Shown piece after piece: positions 22,286 to 35,148 of a stretch of DNA of 64,000 nt. The notes under the pieces are model-generated. The model was not told the DNA's origin. It ran no database searches and saw only the letters and a program-made list of their open reading frames with translations. The DNA lies in the NCBI GenBank assembly GCA_947685225.1, contig CANTUV010000024.1, positions 20,912,001 through 20,976,000 of the forward strand. Direction: 5' to 3'. Source of the DNA: Garcia nutans (lineage: Eukaryota > Streptophyta > Magnoliopsida > Malpighiales > Euphorbiaceae). Position numbers and translations under genes: made by a program. Numbering within the stretch: position 1 is the first letter of the stretch; each line of letters begins with the position of its first letter.

Positions 22286-24166
22286 ATAAACAGCCAAACC
22301 TGCCAGAGACTTCTGACTCAAAGCGTCAGCAACTTCATTTGTCTTACCAGGATGATAATCAATCAAACAGTCGTAGTCTTTGATCAGTTCTAACCATTGC
22401 CTTTGTCGAAGATTCAGCTCCCTCTGGACACCCAAATATTTCAAACTTTTATGATCCGTATAGATAAAACATTTCTCCCCATACAAGTAGTGTCGCCAAA
22501 TCTTCAAAGCAAATACTATAGCTGCCAATTCCAGATCATGTGTCGGATAATTAAGCTCATGCGGCTTCAATTGCCGAGAAGCATAAGCTACAACTTTACC
22601 CTCTTGCATCAAGACACATCCTAAACCATTATGTGAAGCATCACTGTAAATCACATATGGTTTATCTTCCACGGGTAAAGTAAGAACAGGTGCTTGAGTT
22701 AACATTTCTTTCAACTGATCAAAACTAGCTTGACACTGATCTGTCCACACAAATCTAACTCCCTTTCGAAGCAATCTGGTGAGTGGAGTAGCTATCAAAG
22801 AAAAACCTTTCACAAACCTTCGATAATAGCCTGCCAAACCCAGAAAACTTCTAACTTCAGTTACTGACTTTGGTGGACTCCAATTCAAAATGGCCTCAAC
22901 TTTACTCGGATCAACTCTTATACCATCTGCTGAAACTATATGACCGAGAAAAGTTACTTGGTCAAGCCAAAACTCACACTTTGACAGCTTAGCATACAAT
23001 TGCTTCTCTCTCAAAATCTGTAACACAATTCGCAGATGCTTGTCATGTTCTTCCTTATTACGTGAATACACCAAAATATCATCGATGAAAACCACCACAA
23101 ACTGATCCAGATAGGGCCGAAACACCCTATTCATCAAATCCATGAAAGCTGCAGGTGCATTCATCAATCCAAAAGGCATTACCAAAAACTCATAATGCCC
23201 ATATCTTGTGCGGAAAGCTGTCTTAGAAACATCTTCAGCTCTAACCCTCAATTGATGGTACCCTGATCTCAAATCAATTTTGGAAAATACTGCTGCTCCC
23301 TTCAACTGATCAAAGAGATCATCAATTCGAGGCAAAGGATACTTATTCTTGATAGTTACTTTGTTCAATTGCCTATAATCGATGCACAATCTTAAAGTAC
23401 CATCCTTTTTCTTCACAAACAACACAGGAGCTCCCCACGGAGAAACACTAGGGCGAATAAAACCTTTATCCAGCAACTCCTCCAACTGCACCTTCAACTC
23501 TCTCAATTCAGCAGGTGCCATTTGATATGGAGTGATAGAGATGGGAGTGGTACTAGGCAACAAATCGATACCAAACTCAACCTCTCTCTCAGGGGGCAAC
23601 CCTGGCAACTCCTCTGGAAACACATCTGGAAACTCTGCAACTGTGGTTATATTATCAAGTTGAGAACCCCCTACTCTAGTATCCACAACATGAGCAAGAT
23701 AAGCATCACACCCTTTTCTAATCAACCTTCTAGTTGTTACAGCTGATACAAACAAGGATGCAAATTGTCTCTGCTCACTAGATACTAAGATACTTCTACC
23801 ATCACCAGTTCTCAAAGTAACACATTTCTTTTGACAATCCACTATAGCTCCATGCTTAGACAACCAATCCATGCCTAAGATCAAATCATATTCTTTAAAA
23901 GGCATTTCAATTAAATCACCAAGAAACTCGTCACCTTGAACCACAACAGCACTCTCACGATGCACCCTACTCACCACAACACTATGTCCTAAAGGATTGG
24001 TCACTAAGACATCAAATCCTAAGGACTCTGAATGCAATTCAGACACAGGCAAGATAGATGCACTTATGTATGAATGAGTAGATCCTGGATCAGTCAAAGC
24101 AAGAACTGAAATGCCAAACAAAGAGAATGTACCAGCTATAACTGCTGAAGCATCTGGCTGCCTCTA
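22286..24166 (-). pseudogene. Element I pol: protease, reverse transcriptase and RNase H; integrase deleted
   Basis: A long open frame (to 24121) followed upstream by one stop near 24165. Protease carries LALTDPGSTHSYIS (codons near 24090) and DLILGMDWLSKHG (about 23890-23850). RT runs from about EFPDVFPEELPGLPPERE with WGAPVLFVKKKDGT, RLCIDYRQLN and FVVVFIDDILVYS (about 23100-23060). The tether leads to RNase H with YSDASHNGLGCVLMQ, an ELAAIVFAL helix and FIYTDHKSL. The frame ends NEVADALSQKSLAGLAVYS, then reads LTR sequence. The coding part is nearly intact, but with no integrase it cannot act alone. Confidence 0.9.
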
Positions 24167-25434
24167 CATCACATATACTCTCTGAGAAGATCCGGCCTCG
24201 TCCGGTCTACTGTCTCTAGATGAAGATCCTCCTCTCTGACTAAACCCGGATCTACCACCCCTACTAAAACCTCTGCCCCTTCGACCACCTCTGCTGACAC
24301 TAGGTCGAGAAGCTGCAGTATCAGCCTGCCTATACTCCTGCATCTCAGGACAATCTCTAATAAAATGAGCTGGTCACCCACATTTATAACACCCAGCTGA
24401 TCCACTAATCTTCCAACAAACACCTCCATGGGTCTTACCACAATGCTCACATACAGGTGGAGTAGACCTCTAAACCACAGGGGTCGGAGCACTAGCTACA
24501 GAAGCTGTCGGCCTCGGCCTCTGTCTCTGATACTGAACTGATCTACCCGACTGTCTCTGGGTTCTACTGGTTCTCGGAACAAAACCTCCTCGACCCCTCT
24601 TCATAGATGAAGACCCTGTCTCAAACTGGGATCTCCTTACCCTGGTCTCTTCCTCAGTAGCCACTGCTGCAATACCCTGGGCTCTTTCCACACTCCTAGC
24701 TGCTGCAACAAGCTGGGAAAAATCCTGGTATCTAGAACCAGCCACAAGACACATAATAGAGGGTCTCAATCCTGCCTCAAATCTTCTACATCGGTCTATC
24801 TCGTCTGAAATAATACCTCCAGCATAGTGACTCAACCGGATATATTCAATCTCATACTCTGTCACAGTCCGGCTGTCCTGCTTCAAATTCAGAAATTCCA
24901 TCTTTTTAACATCTTTTACTCCCTCGGAGTATATTTCAGCTCAAACTCCCGTAGAAAATCACTGTAGGACAATGTAGGTGGATCATCCATAGCATGAGGA
25001 ACTGCCTTCCACCAATTATAGGCATCTTTCTGCAGGAGGCATCTGGCATAGTCAAATTTCTCATCCGAAGTGGCTTGCAACTGTATGAATATTCTCTGTA
25101 CCTTATCCAACCATTGCTCAGCCACTGCAGGATCGGTAGTGCCCAAGAAATCTTCAGCCCCATATTTCCTTAACTTGTCATAACGTCTTACCGGCATCTG
25201 AGGCTGTGGTGGTGGTGGTGGTGGTGGTGGTGGTGGTGGCGGCTGCACTGGAGCTCCCCTCAACAGTTCTACCATACGCCTTAACCAACCCGGCGGAGCC
25301 TCCTCAGCAGCTGATCTCTCTGGCACAGAAACAAGTGCCTCACTACCCCTCTCAATCCTAGCTCCATCTCTACTCTCTTCAGGAGCTACACTTTCCGCAC
25401 TACCCTCAACAGACTGTCGTGAATGAGATGCCAT
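24167..25434 (-). pseudogene. Element I gag
   Basis: Start MASHSRQSVEGSAESVAPEE at 25434, about 160 bp after the PBS. An acidic N-terminus and a polyproline run coded by a TGG-complement repeat (25205-25240) come first. The capsid core follows with YDKLRKYGAEDFLGTTDPAVAEQWLDKVQRIF and NWWKAVPHAMDDPPTLSYSDFLREFELKYTP. A one-base deletion at about 24912 ends the first frame; the second frame (24901-24470) contains RTVTEYEIEYIRLSHYAGG and the basic arginine-rich region. The zinc knuckle YKCG*PAHFIRDC near 24390 has a TGA inside it. Family: retrotransposon gag plus CCHC. Confidence 0.88.
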
Positions 25435-25585
25435 CTTTACCTATATCTGCAAACACAGCAGAATATTCCTCATTAAAGATCAAAGACTGCCATACCAAAA
25501 CATGTATTTTACACTAAAAACCCACTTTAAAAATCAAAATTTTCTTTTTCTTACAATTGACCAAGGTTGAGAATCTCAAACCTAA

Positions 25586-25597
25586 ACTCTGATACCA
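25586..25597 (-). other. Primer binding site of element I (tRNA-iMet, one mismatch)
   Basis: On minus TGGTATCAGAGT, five bases inside the 5' LTR end at 25603; it differs from the A and B sites at the last base. Confidence 0.9.
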
Positions 25598-26123
25598 AAA
25601 ATTATAACACCCCTTCTCAACCTACATATGTAAGCCGAGTAGAGGCGCCACACTATCCTAATGTTGCTACCAATTTTACTTAGTCAAATTTTTAGTTCCG
25701 ATTTTTACAGAAATTTTGCCATAGTATTGCCTAAAAATTGAGTCCCAAGTGTCGACAAAACTGGTTTTTTTCTGATTTTTAAAACATTTTACACAAACCA
25801 ATACAAATAAAATCATTCTCAGTACACTCCCAATAAATCCCCCTTATAACCTCAACTACAACCTGCAAAAAGGATTTACACTTCTAGTACAACATAAAGT
25901 AAAGGTTTATTATGAAATACAGTAGATAAAATATTTGTTCACTATGCAGCAGAAAATAACAATATTTACAAATTCATATAGATATCCAAACTCAAGTTTT
26001 ACAACCCATAAAATTTATACATTTCTTTGGCAGTCAGTCTTTGATCTTTAAGCCCACTATCAACACCTCAAAATCTAGACTTGACTCGGCCTAGAGGAAC
26101 TCTCTGGTTCTTCCCTGTCACCT

Positions 26124-26161
26124 GCGCGAAGAATCACATTCGCGCTAAGCCAACGGCTTAG
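26124..26161 (-). other. Conserved double hairpin in element I 5' LTR
   Basis: Stem 2 GCGCGAA (26124-26130) with TTCGCGC (26139-26145), perfect 7 bp, loop 8. Stem 1 CTAAGCC (26145-26151) with GGCTTAG (26155-26161). Stem 2 closes with A-T here where G closes with T-A, a compensatory difference. Confidence 0.7.
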
Positions 26162-27084
26162 TTGTACAAATTACAATGCTATGATGCTTTAATGCCATGC
26201 TAATGTCACACAATAAAGATTCAAGATCAATTCAAGAGAATATTATATTTCAAATCTTACCGGTTTCAATAATGTATGTATAGTAGTCATCTCATTATTC
26301 ATTTGTTTCACCATTCAATAGTCACATTTAAACAAACACAAGCATGGGCCCAAAAATAATCTAATATGCCATTCAAAGTTCAGAGTTACTGTTTTGGTCT
26401 ATAATCATAATCATCAATACATTTATCCATGGATATTCAACTAGATTTGAGTTTACGACCCAGTCATTTCACCCAATCTAGTTTCAATAATTTGTTTTTG
26501 AGGCTTACGACCCGGTCATTTCACCCCAAAAACATCACATTTCACATTTTTCAACTGGAATCGGCTTACGACCCGGTCATTTCACCTATCCAGTGATTTA
26601 TAGGCATGCCGCCAAAACCAAAACTCTGAAAATTGAATAAACATATTAGGCACACAACCATTTCATTCATTTGTTTATCAATATATTTTCATTTTATTTC
26701 TCATTTCATATTCCACAATTAATTAGGCAACCATGCCTCCATTATATATTTCATTTGCATATCATAGCCAATAACCATGGCATCATATCTCAAATGATCT
26801 CAAATCACAATAAAACAATTCTTCATTATATCATATCTTTCACATTTCATTTCATCATCACATCTTTTACATTTCATATTCCATATTTCATTTCATCATT
26901 CAAATGGATATAATCAATGGCATTAACACATATTTTACATACTCATCACAACATTCACATCATACCAAACATACATTATTAATATGCATTAACAATGTAT
27001 TAGATTTCTTAACACATTTACAATCAAATGTATGTTAAATCTCAACATCATATGAATGTATGAAATAATGTAATTTGTACTTAC

Positions 27085-27170
27085 CTTAAAACCAACTCAC
27101 ACCAATCTATACACTTACTCTTCCAAGAATCCTCAACACTTAGGCTAGGGCAATTCAACCTCTTCACAAC
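27085..27170 (-). other. Exon-like block in element I 5' LTR
   Basis: 86 nt on minus, bounded by ATTAG (ending 27171) and GTAAGTAC (from 27084). It is homologous to 3346-3433 on plus in element G. Confidence 0.4.
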
Positions 27171-28124
27171 CTAATCCAAAAGGAGTATTAGCAAAATGAC
27201 CATATGAATAGTACATTCTGGTTTTAGACTCTACTCTATCCTTATTTTGAAAATTTGTATAAAATAATATACTTGACTAAAAATTCTAAAATTTTTACAG
27301 AACTAAATTTTACATCTTAAAATCATTCCTTTAAAATTTCAGATCAAACTGAACACAAAATCTTGGTCAAATAGTTCACCCAACCAGACTGCCCCAATTG
27401 CCCTGCATCCTGGCAGCAGTTCTGAACTTTGTGAATTCCATAAATTAAATTCACTCAACGTGGTTCCAAATTATTTTTATCAAATACCAGACTCACTAAG
27501 AAACAACATATCCAAAATTCAATTGAATATGATTTTTCTACATTTTATTAAAAATCACGAAATATAGCTGTCTCAGTTTAGGTACCTGCTGGAACAGGTT
27601 TAGTAAAAATAATCTTTCCAAAATCATAACCATTCCAAAATCGAATCAACATATTTTTCAGTCATTCTAGACTCATAGAGGCACAACATATCAAAAATTC
27701 ACTTCAAGAACATTTTTCTATATTTAATTAAAAATCATATAAGTCACAGCCTTTACTAATTGTAAAACAGAAAAATTTTCACTAAACACAACTCTTCCTA
27801 TTCCATCACCAACACCAACCTAACTTCTTATCTTTAATTCCATTTCAACACTTACAAACACACCACAAGCAATCCTAACCATATTATCAACAACACTTCA
27901 TCAAACTCAAAAATAACTTCAAAAACAACAAGAGCAATCAAGAGAGAACTTACCAAAATAATGAAATTTCTTGAAATTCCAACTTGTTTATTTGAAATCT
28001 CCTTCAATTTTGGTCTTGGAAAATCAAATCCCTCTTTTGCTCTCTTGCTTGAGTGATGGCCGGCCAAACACAAAGGAAGAAGAAGAAAAATAATTATGAA
28101 TGGCAAAGTCAACTTTACTCTCTT

Positions 28125-28139
28125 CTTTAAACCTCCACC
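28125..28139 (-). promoter_or_regulatory. Candidate core promoter box in element I 5' LTR
   Basis: On minus GGTGGAGGTTTAAAG, followed by a purine-poor TTCTTCTTCTTCC stretch near 28085. It matches the boxes in G, H and J. Confidence 0.45.
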
Positions 28140-28417
28140 AAGTATTTTAAAAAGAAAATTACTTAAATACCCTCACCTATTTATTTTACTTCTCTTTCAC
28201 TTATTACCCTATTTAGTAATTTCACAAAGAACAAAATAAATATCCTCATCCCTTGACCAACACATTTGACTTGTATATATGTTGTATATATTTCCATATA
28301 CACAACATATACACTTTCCTTTAAATTTCTTTTCTCTCCCAAATTAACATATACATTTTAATTCAAATAAAACAACAATTATACTAAAACTTCTAAGCAC
28401 ATTTTTGGGATATTACA

Positions 28418-29693
28418 CATTATAACAATGCACTCTTACACAAAATATCAAAAATGGCATAACCTTCCCCCATTGAAGGTTTTCCATTCCAACACAATCC
28501 ATTACTCATTTGAAGCTTATATTCATCACTTTTAACACTAAAAAACATGTTTAAACAAATAAAATCACACAATTCAACCACTTTGGAAAATCACTTTTCC
28601 AAAATCCTAAATCTCCACTTCCATTCTCAAACTCCAACCAAACACAACCAAATCCAATATTTGACTTTGTATATGTATCAAAACAACTCATTTGGAATCA
28701 ATTTACACAATTAAAAACCATGATTTCAAAACCCCAAAAAATACATAACCCTAAATTCTCTCTCTTCACCAATCTTACCCAAACTCAACCATTTCTTTAA
28801 TCCAACCTTAAAATCATTAATAATCAATCAAAACAACTTCATTTATATCCAATTAAGCTATTAAATCATGCTACTATAGAATTCCAAAATTTACATAACA
28901 CACTTTTCCATAGAATTTGAAAATTTGGTGAGAAAGCTTACCAATTGATGAAGAAACTTCTAAAACTCCACTTGAATCCTTAAAATCTCTTCAATTTTTG
29001 GAGTATGGAAGAAGCAAATCCCTCTCTTGAAGCTATGAAATTCGGCCTTGAAGAAAGAAGAAGAAGGAGACTTTATTTTTTTTTATTTCTCTTTCCTTTC
29101 ACCCTTTAATTTTAAACCATATATATATATATATATTAAAATAATTTAATAATTAATTATTTAATTATTTATTTAATAAATTAAAAGTCCTAAATTCTCT
29201 TTTTCATTCAAAAATAATTTTTTTTGAATTATTTTATTAATTTTAAATTTCTAAGATTTAATTACCAAAATACCATTTTACTTTGACTTTTCTTTTAAAA
29301 AGTGTTGACTTTTATATGTTATGTATATTATATATATATATCACATATATTATCCACTTTTTTATTTAAAACCCCTTTATTTTTCATTTAAAACCATTAT
29401 TTTAATTTATCCATTTAAATTATAATTTATTTTATCAAATTTCCAAAAATTAGAACTTTTAAAAAATTTAGGATATTACACATATGCACAAGTAATACAA
29501 GTAATGTGTATCTTATATACACATCAAATGTACCGTATTTGTGTATTAAAAATTAAGTATGTAATGTATTAATTTAATATATACAATTAATATACCATAT
29601 GTATATGTTATATATACTCTAGATATATATTGAGTATATACAATTTATATCTCCAAATACTTATTTAATTTCTCCAAAATCACGGATGTTACA
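28418..29693 (-). mobile_element. Element B 5' LTR, segment 2
   Basis: It resumes after I and runs to GGATGTTACA at 29684-29693, the 5' terminus on minus. GGATATTACA at about 29467-29476 marks the point where the A-type LTR would start; the extra 217 bp is also present, diverged at its tip, in the 3' LTR. The target duplication TCTAT follows at 29694. Confidence 0.85.
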
Positions 29694-32040
29694 TCTATTT
29701 CCACTCTGGCACTGATAAAGGTTGGAGCAATCCTGAAGGAACTTGGTGCTCAGCCTTCACTTTCTGGCAAGTGAGACATCTGGATACAAACTCTGCAATG
29801 TCCCTCTTCATACTTGACTACCAATAATGTTGCTTCAAGTCCTGATATATCTTGGTACTCCCAGGGTGCATAGCAAAAGTGACTGATGTGCTTCTTCTAA
29901 TATCATTCTTTTCAATTCTGCATCATCAGGAATACACAATCTATCTCTATACCATAGACTGCCCCTCACATAAAAGTCTCGACTTTCCCCTTTCTGACAA
30001 ACCAACACAATTTTTTGAATTCTGTCATCTGCCAGCCGAGCCTCCCTAATATGATCCAACAAGACTGGCCTCAACTACAACTGAGCCAGCAAAGCACCAT
30101 CATCAGAAGATTCAAATCTAGCATGCAATACTCTCAACTCAACAAGCAACGAGAGCGAGTAAGCAGTCAAACCTGCCAAAGATTTTCGACTCAAGGCATC
30201 AACAACAATATTTGCCTTACCAGGATGATAATCAATCAAACATTCGTAGTCTTTAATCAACTCTAACCATCGTCTCTGCCGAAGATTCAGCTCTCTCTGA
30301 ATGCCCAGGTATTTTAAACTCTTGTGATCCATATAAATGAAACACTTTTCCCCATACAAGTAATGCCACCAAATCTTCAAGGAAAAAACTATTACTGTTA
30401 ATTCCAAATCATGCGTTGGATAATTCAGCTCATGCGGTTTCAACTGTCGAGAGGCATAAGCAATGACTCTACCCTCCTGCATCAGAACACAACCTAAACC
30501 ATTGTGTGAAGTATCACTGTATATCACATATGGTTTACCTTCCACAGGCAGGGTAAGGACAGAAGCTTGAGTCAACATCTCCCTCAGCTGCTCAAAACTC
30601 GCCTGACACCGATTTGTCCACACAAATTTAACTCCTTTCCAAAGTAATCTGGTGAGTAGTGTAGCTATTATAGAAAAACCCTTCACAAATCGACGATAAT
30701 AGCCTGCCAATCCCAGAAAACTTCTAACCTCTGTCATAGTCTTGGGTGGACTCTAATTCAAGATAACCTCAACTTTACTTGGATCAACTCTAATACTCTT
30801 TGCTGAAACCACATGACCAAGAAAAGCTGCCTGATCGAGCCAGAACTCACACTTAGACAGTTTAGCATACAACTGCTTCTCCCTCAGAGTCTGTAATACG
30901 ATTTGCAAATGCCTATCATGATCCTCCTCATTATGTGAATACACCAAGATGTCATCAATGAAGACTACCACAAACTGATCCAAAAATGGTCTGAATACCC
31001 TGTTTATCAAATACATAAAAGCTGCTGGTGCATTCGTCAATCCAAAGGGCATCACCAGAAACTCATAATGCCCATACCTCATATGAAAAGTTGTCTTGGG
31101 TACATCCACATCTCTGACTCTCAACTGATGGTACCCTGATCTCAGATTAATCTTAGAGAATACTGCTGCTCCCTTCAACTGATCAAAGAGATCATCTATC
31201 CGAGGCAAAGGATACTTGTTCTTGATGGTCACCTTATTCAACTGCCTATAATCAATACACAATCTCATGGTGCCATCCTTCTTCACAAACAACACAGGCG
31301 CTCCCCACGGGGACACACTAGGGTGGATAAACCCTTTATCCAATAACTCCTGCAACTGCACCTTCAACTCTCTCAAATCAGCAGGTGCCATCCAATAAGG
31401 GGTGATAGAGATAGGACTGGTACCAGGCAACAAATTGATACCAAACTCCACTTCTCTCTCAGGAGGTACCCCAGGCAACTCATCAGGGAAAACATCTGGA
31501 AACTCAACAACTGTGGGTATATTTTCAAGTAGGGGTCCCACTACTCTAGTATCTATAACATGAGCAAGATAAGCCTTACATCCCTTCTGAATCATCCTCC
31601 CAGCTGAAACAGCTAAAACAAACATAGATGAAAGATAACTTTGCTCACTAGATGCCATCACATCCCTACCATCACGTGTTCTCAAAGTAACACTTTTCTT
31701 CTGACAATCTACCACAGCCCCATGCTTGGATAACCAATCCATGCCCAAAATCAGATCATATTCCCTGAAAGGCATCTCAATCAGGTCACCGAGAAACTCC
31801 TCATCCTGAACAACAACTGGACTATCCCGGTGCACCCTGCTCACCACAACACTATGCCCTAAAGGATTTGTCACCAAGACATCAAATCCTAGGGACTCAG
31901 AATGCAATTTAGTCACAGGCAAAATAGATGTACTTATGTATGAATGTGTAGATCCAGGATCTAATAGAGCGAGGACTGAAATACCAAATAAAGAAAATGT
32001 ACCTGCAATGACGGCTGAAGCATCCGGCTGCCTCTGCATC
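29694..32040 (-). pseudogene. Element A pol, 5' part: protease, RT, RNase H and integrase N-terminus
   Basis: Protease LALLDPGSTHSYIS lies near 31955 and DLILGMDWLSKHG near 31750. RT has WGAPVLFVKKDGT (one Lys fewer than in G and I), RLCIDYRQLNK, VVVFIDDILVYS (about 30985-30950) and the tether FLGHVVSAKSIRVDPSKVE. An in-frame stop near 30752 and then TEVRSFLGLAGYYRRF lead into RNase H (YSDTSHNGLGCVLMQ, FIYMDHKSL). A stop near 30075, then the integrase zinc-finger region (EEAHQS.. with a frameshift near 29840), end at VPEWK where insertion B begins. The remainder of integrase is at 394-1403. Confidence 0.9.
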
Positions 32041-33275
32041 ACATTAACCCGCTGAGATGGCCCAGCCTCATCTGGCCTACTGCCCCCGGATGTAGAGCCT
32101 CCTCTATGACTAACCCCAGGGCTACCACCACTACTAATACTTCTACCACCACGACCCCCTCTGACACTGGGTTGAAAAGATGCAGTATCTGCCTGCCTAA
32201 CCTCTGGTGGCTCGGGACAATCTTTGATAAAATGGTCTGATGACCCACATCTAAAACACACTCCTAAAGCACCTATCCACCAGCAAACACCTCCGTGTAC
32301 TCTACCACAATGAATGTAAATAGGTGGAGTAGGTCTCTAAGCCACTGGGGTCGGAGCACTAGCCACTGAAACTACAAGTCTCTGTCTCTGTCTCTGCTGT
32401 TGTACTGACCTGCCAAACTGACCCCGACTCCTACTAAACCTCTAAAAATGTCCCTCTCGGCCTCTCTTCATTGATGAAGACCCTGCCTCACTCTGGGTTC
32501 TCCTAACTCTTGTCTCTTCAACCCTTGCAGTTGCTGCAAGACTTTGTGCCCTCTCAACACTACTGGCAGCTGCAACTAACTGGGAAAAATCCTAATACCG
32601 AGAACCTGCAATGATGCACATGATAGAGGGTCTCAGTCCCTACTCAATCCTCCTACACCTGTCAAACTCTTCAGAAATGATCCCACCAGCATAGTGACTC
32701 AACCGGATAAACTTGATCTCATACTCGGTCACTGTCCTGGTATCCTGTCTCAAACTCAGGAACTCCATCTTCTTTGCATCTTTATACTGTCTCGGAGTAT
32801 ACTTCTGCTCAAATTCCTACAGAAAATCATCATAGGTCAGGACTGGTGGATCATCCAAAGCATGTGGAACCATCTTCCACCAATCATATGCATCTCTCTG
32901 TAGAAGAGATCTGGCATAATCAAACTTCTCTTCTAGACTAGCCTGTAACTGAATAAATATCCTCTGAACCCGGTCTAGCCACTGCTCTGCTACAGCAGGG
33001 TCTGTAGTACCAACAAAGTCCTCAGCTCCAAATTTTCTCAGTTTATCATACTGCCTCACCGAAAACTGCAGCTGTGGCGGCTGCCGAACTGGAGCCTGCC
33101 TCAACAACTCTACCATATGCCATACCCAGCCAGGCAGAACCTCATCAACTGTTGGTCTCACAGGCACAGAAACAAACGCCTCACCAGCAGATACAACTCT
33201 AGCTCCATCTCTACCCTCATCTGAAGCGACACTCTCTGCACTACCCTCAGTAGCCTGATGCGGCCGAGACACCAT
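32041..33275 (-). pseudogene. Element A gag
   Basis: Start MVSRPHQATEGSAESVASDE at 33275, about 150 bp after the PBS. The capsid core is YDKLRKFGAEDFVGTTDPAVAEQWLDRVQRIF and YDWWKMVPHALDDPP. The same frame continues to 32261 with at least five nonsense codons (for example near 32816, 32640, 32594, 32443 and 32339), several of them CAG-to-TAG type. Two zinc motifs are seen near 32310-32230: IHCGRVHGGVCW (first Cys lost) and CFRCGSSDHFIKDC. The C-terminal tail is Gly/Ser/Arg-rich (SISSGGSPGVSHRGGS) and runs into the protease without a stop. Confidence 0.88.
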
Positions 33276-33426
33276 AACTACCTATATTTGCAAACAAAGC
33301 ATAAAATACTATATTAGAGATCAAAAACTGCCAGTGCTAATGCATGTATTACAATTAAAAACTATTTTTCAAATTCCCCATTTTCTCTCTCTATCATCCC
33401 ACTTAGGTCGAGAACCTCAAACCTAG

Positions 33427-33438
33427 GCTCTGATACCA
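33427..33438 (-). other. Primer binding site of element A (tRNA-iMet)
   Basis: On minus TGGTATCAGAGC; the plus strand GGCTCTGATACCA equals the 3' end of plant initiator tRNA-Met. Six bases separate it from the LTR end at 33445. Confidence 0.95.
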
Positions 33439-34074
33439 AACAAATGTAACACCCTTATACCCTATATACGTACAATATATATATTTTCAACATATGTAAA
33501 ATACGCGTATACGGTACTAAAATGCCACAGACCAATTTACTAATTTTTTTTTCATTTCCAATTTAAAATTTCAAATTCTAAATATATAAAAATTAAATAG
33601 AATATAAATATTATTTACTTGTTATAAGAACCCATAATAAATAATATATATAAAAATCTCTGGGAAAAATTCGCCAGAGTTTTGTCTGTAATTTGGATAT
33701 CCCAAAATTTAGCAATTACTCAACCTGCAAAAAGAAAACACTCACAAATAATTTCCAACCACCATCTCAACCATACTTCTCAATTTCACCAAGTTTCTCA
33801 AACATTTATACATATAGATATATATAATTTAAAACACACTTACTCTCCCATTTCAAATATATTGACCCAAACATTCTTTATAATATACAATACATAAAAT
33901 CCAAAACATAATATATTATGCATAAAACTCAAAAATGTACAATAACATAAAAATATATACATGTTGCTTGTAGTGTTTCTGATCTCGATAGCAACTTAAC
34001 AAGATTAACTATAAGTCTAGACCCGACCTGGTCCAGAGGAACTCTCTGGCTCAACTGGGTCTACCCTGTCACCT

Positions 34075-34110
34075 GTGCGATGGAAATAATCAGGCTAAGC
34101 CGAAGCCTAG
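34075..34110 (-). other. Conserved hairpin in element A 5' LTR (stem 2 decayed)
   Basis: Stem 1 CTAAGC (34095-34100) with GCCTAG (34105-34110) and a CGAA loop on plus (TTCG on minus). The stem 2 partner (GTGCGAT at 34075-34081, GGC at 34093-34095) no longer pairs well. Confidence 0.45.
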
Positions 34111-35048
34111 TGGTACAAACTTTGATAATAACAATATAACTCAATGAAATACCAAATTCACAATGCATATAGATGTCACATCAATCCACTTTCTTATATT
34201 TTTCAAATATTTCATAATTCACATTAAAACAAAGACGAGCATGGTCCCAAAAAGGATCTAATATGCTATTCAAATTTCAGAGTTACTGCTTTGGTCCATA
34301 ATGACACCATGTGTCTAGCCCCGTAGGTAATATATATATATATATCATGGATAATGTAATAGCCCCAGTCTCTTGGACCTCAACCCGGCTAGACCCTTAG
34401 GCCCCAGTATCTTGGTCCTCAACCCGGCTAGACTGCTACAGTTTTTGAGGCTTACGACCCAGTCTTTTCACCCCAAAAACATCATATTTGTCAGCTGGCC
34501 TGGCTTACGACCCAGTCTTTTCACCATTCCAGCGTATAGCCCGTAGCCAATCATAGGCATGCTGCCAAACCCAGAACTCTGAAAATTGAATAACATATTA
34601 GGCACACAATTTATTCATATTTCTCATTATTAATCTCTTTCTCATTTTCACATATTTAATCTAGGCACATTGCCTTATTTTTACTTTTTTTTTTCTCACT
34701 TTTCTCATTTTTCACATCTTTCTCATTTTTCTCACTTTTCTCACTTTTCTCATTTTTATCAATATCAATTCATTTAATTATTACACATATCTCATTTTTG
34801 CATTCACAACACATTACCCAATTACTTTGGGTATTTTCACATAATATGCATATTTCACATGTTACACAAATTAGCCATTATCAATGGCTTTTCACAATGC
34901 ACTTAACACATATATGACATTACAAATGTCATAGCACATTATTCATACAAAATCAAAGAACCAAGTAACTTAAAACATTTTTCAACCAAAATTTGTTAAT
35001 TCCAAATGTTATGTAAATATAGACATTATATTCAAAGTTTGTACATAC

Positions 35049-35148
35049 CTCCACTAGCAACCCAAAGCAAGCTAAAAACAACCTTCAATCTAATCTTTCC
35101 AACTTGCCCTTCACCACTTGGATGAAGCAAATCAACCTCGCTCAATGC
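35049..35148 (-). other. Exon-like block in element A 5' LTR
   Basis: 100 nt on minus between TTTAG (ending 35149) and GTATGTAC (from 35048). The donor keeps GT but is GTATGT instead of GTAAGT. Confidence 0.3.

Larger units (their letters stand above)
21259..28417 (-). mobile_element. Element I: defective Tekay-type Gypsy element, whole extent
   Basis: Terminal TGTAACACCCC at 21259 and GGGATATTACA ending at 28417. The flanks CAATA (21254-21258) and CATTA (28418-28422) are a target duplication with one mismatch; the empty site CATTA is seen in sister LTRs at about 14278 and 35356. The order on minus is 5' LTR 28417-25603, PBS, gag, protease, RT, RNase H, then a deletion into the middle of the 3' LTR. 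Integrase, PPT and about 1.8 kb of the 3' LTR are missing. Confidence 0.9.
25603..28417 (-). mobile_element. Element I 5' LTR, complete (2815 bp)
   Basis: On minus it starts TGTAATATCCCAAAAATGTG at 28417 and ends at 25603 (TG mutated to TA at the terminus). Read on minus it carries a core box at 28139-28125, a C/T patch, a GTAAGT donor near 27952, an exon-like block 27170-27085, GGCTTACGACCCGGTC repeats (26450-26590) and a double hairpin (26161-26124). Relative to LTRs G and J the same signals occur in the same order. Confidence 0.92.
1404..29693 (-). mobile_element. Element B: non-autonomous LTR retrotransposon (LARD-like), whole extent including nested insertions
   Basis: B is inserted in the integrase of element A. 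The flanks are TCCAT at 1399-1403 and TCTAT at 29694-29698, a 5 bp target-site duplication with one mismatch. The LTRs are about 3.2 kb once nested insertions are removed: 3' LTR 1404-2322 plus 13287-15538, 5' LTR 19335-21258 plus 28423-29693. A tRNA-iMet PBS lies at 19316-19327 and a PPT at about 15541-15561. The internal region (15539-19334) carries no gag or pol. LTR sequence and the PBS-proximal leader match element A, so an A-like element probably supplied the proteins in trans. Elements G and H (left LTR) and I (right LTR) are later insertions. Confidence 0.85.

Noticed and set aside
24169..24492. 107-codon ORF in element I
   Set aside because: Shadow frame over the zinc-knuckle and basic region of gag; the true frame carries YKCG..HFIRDC.
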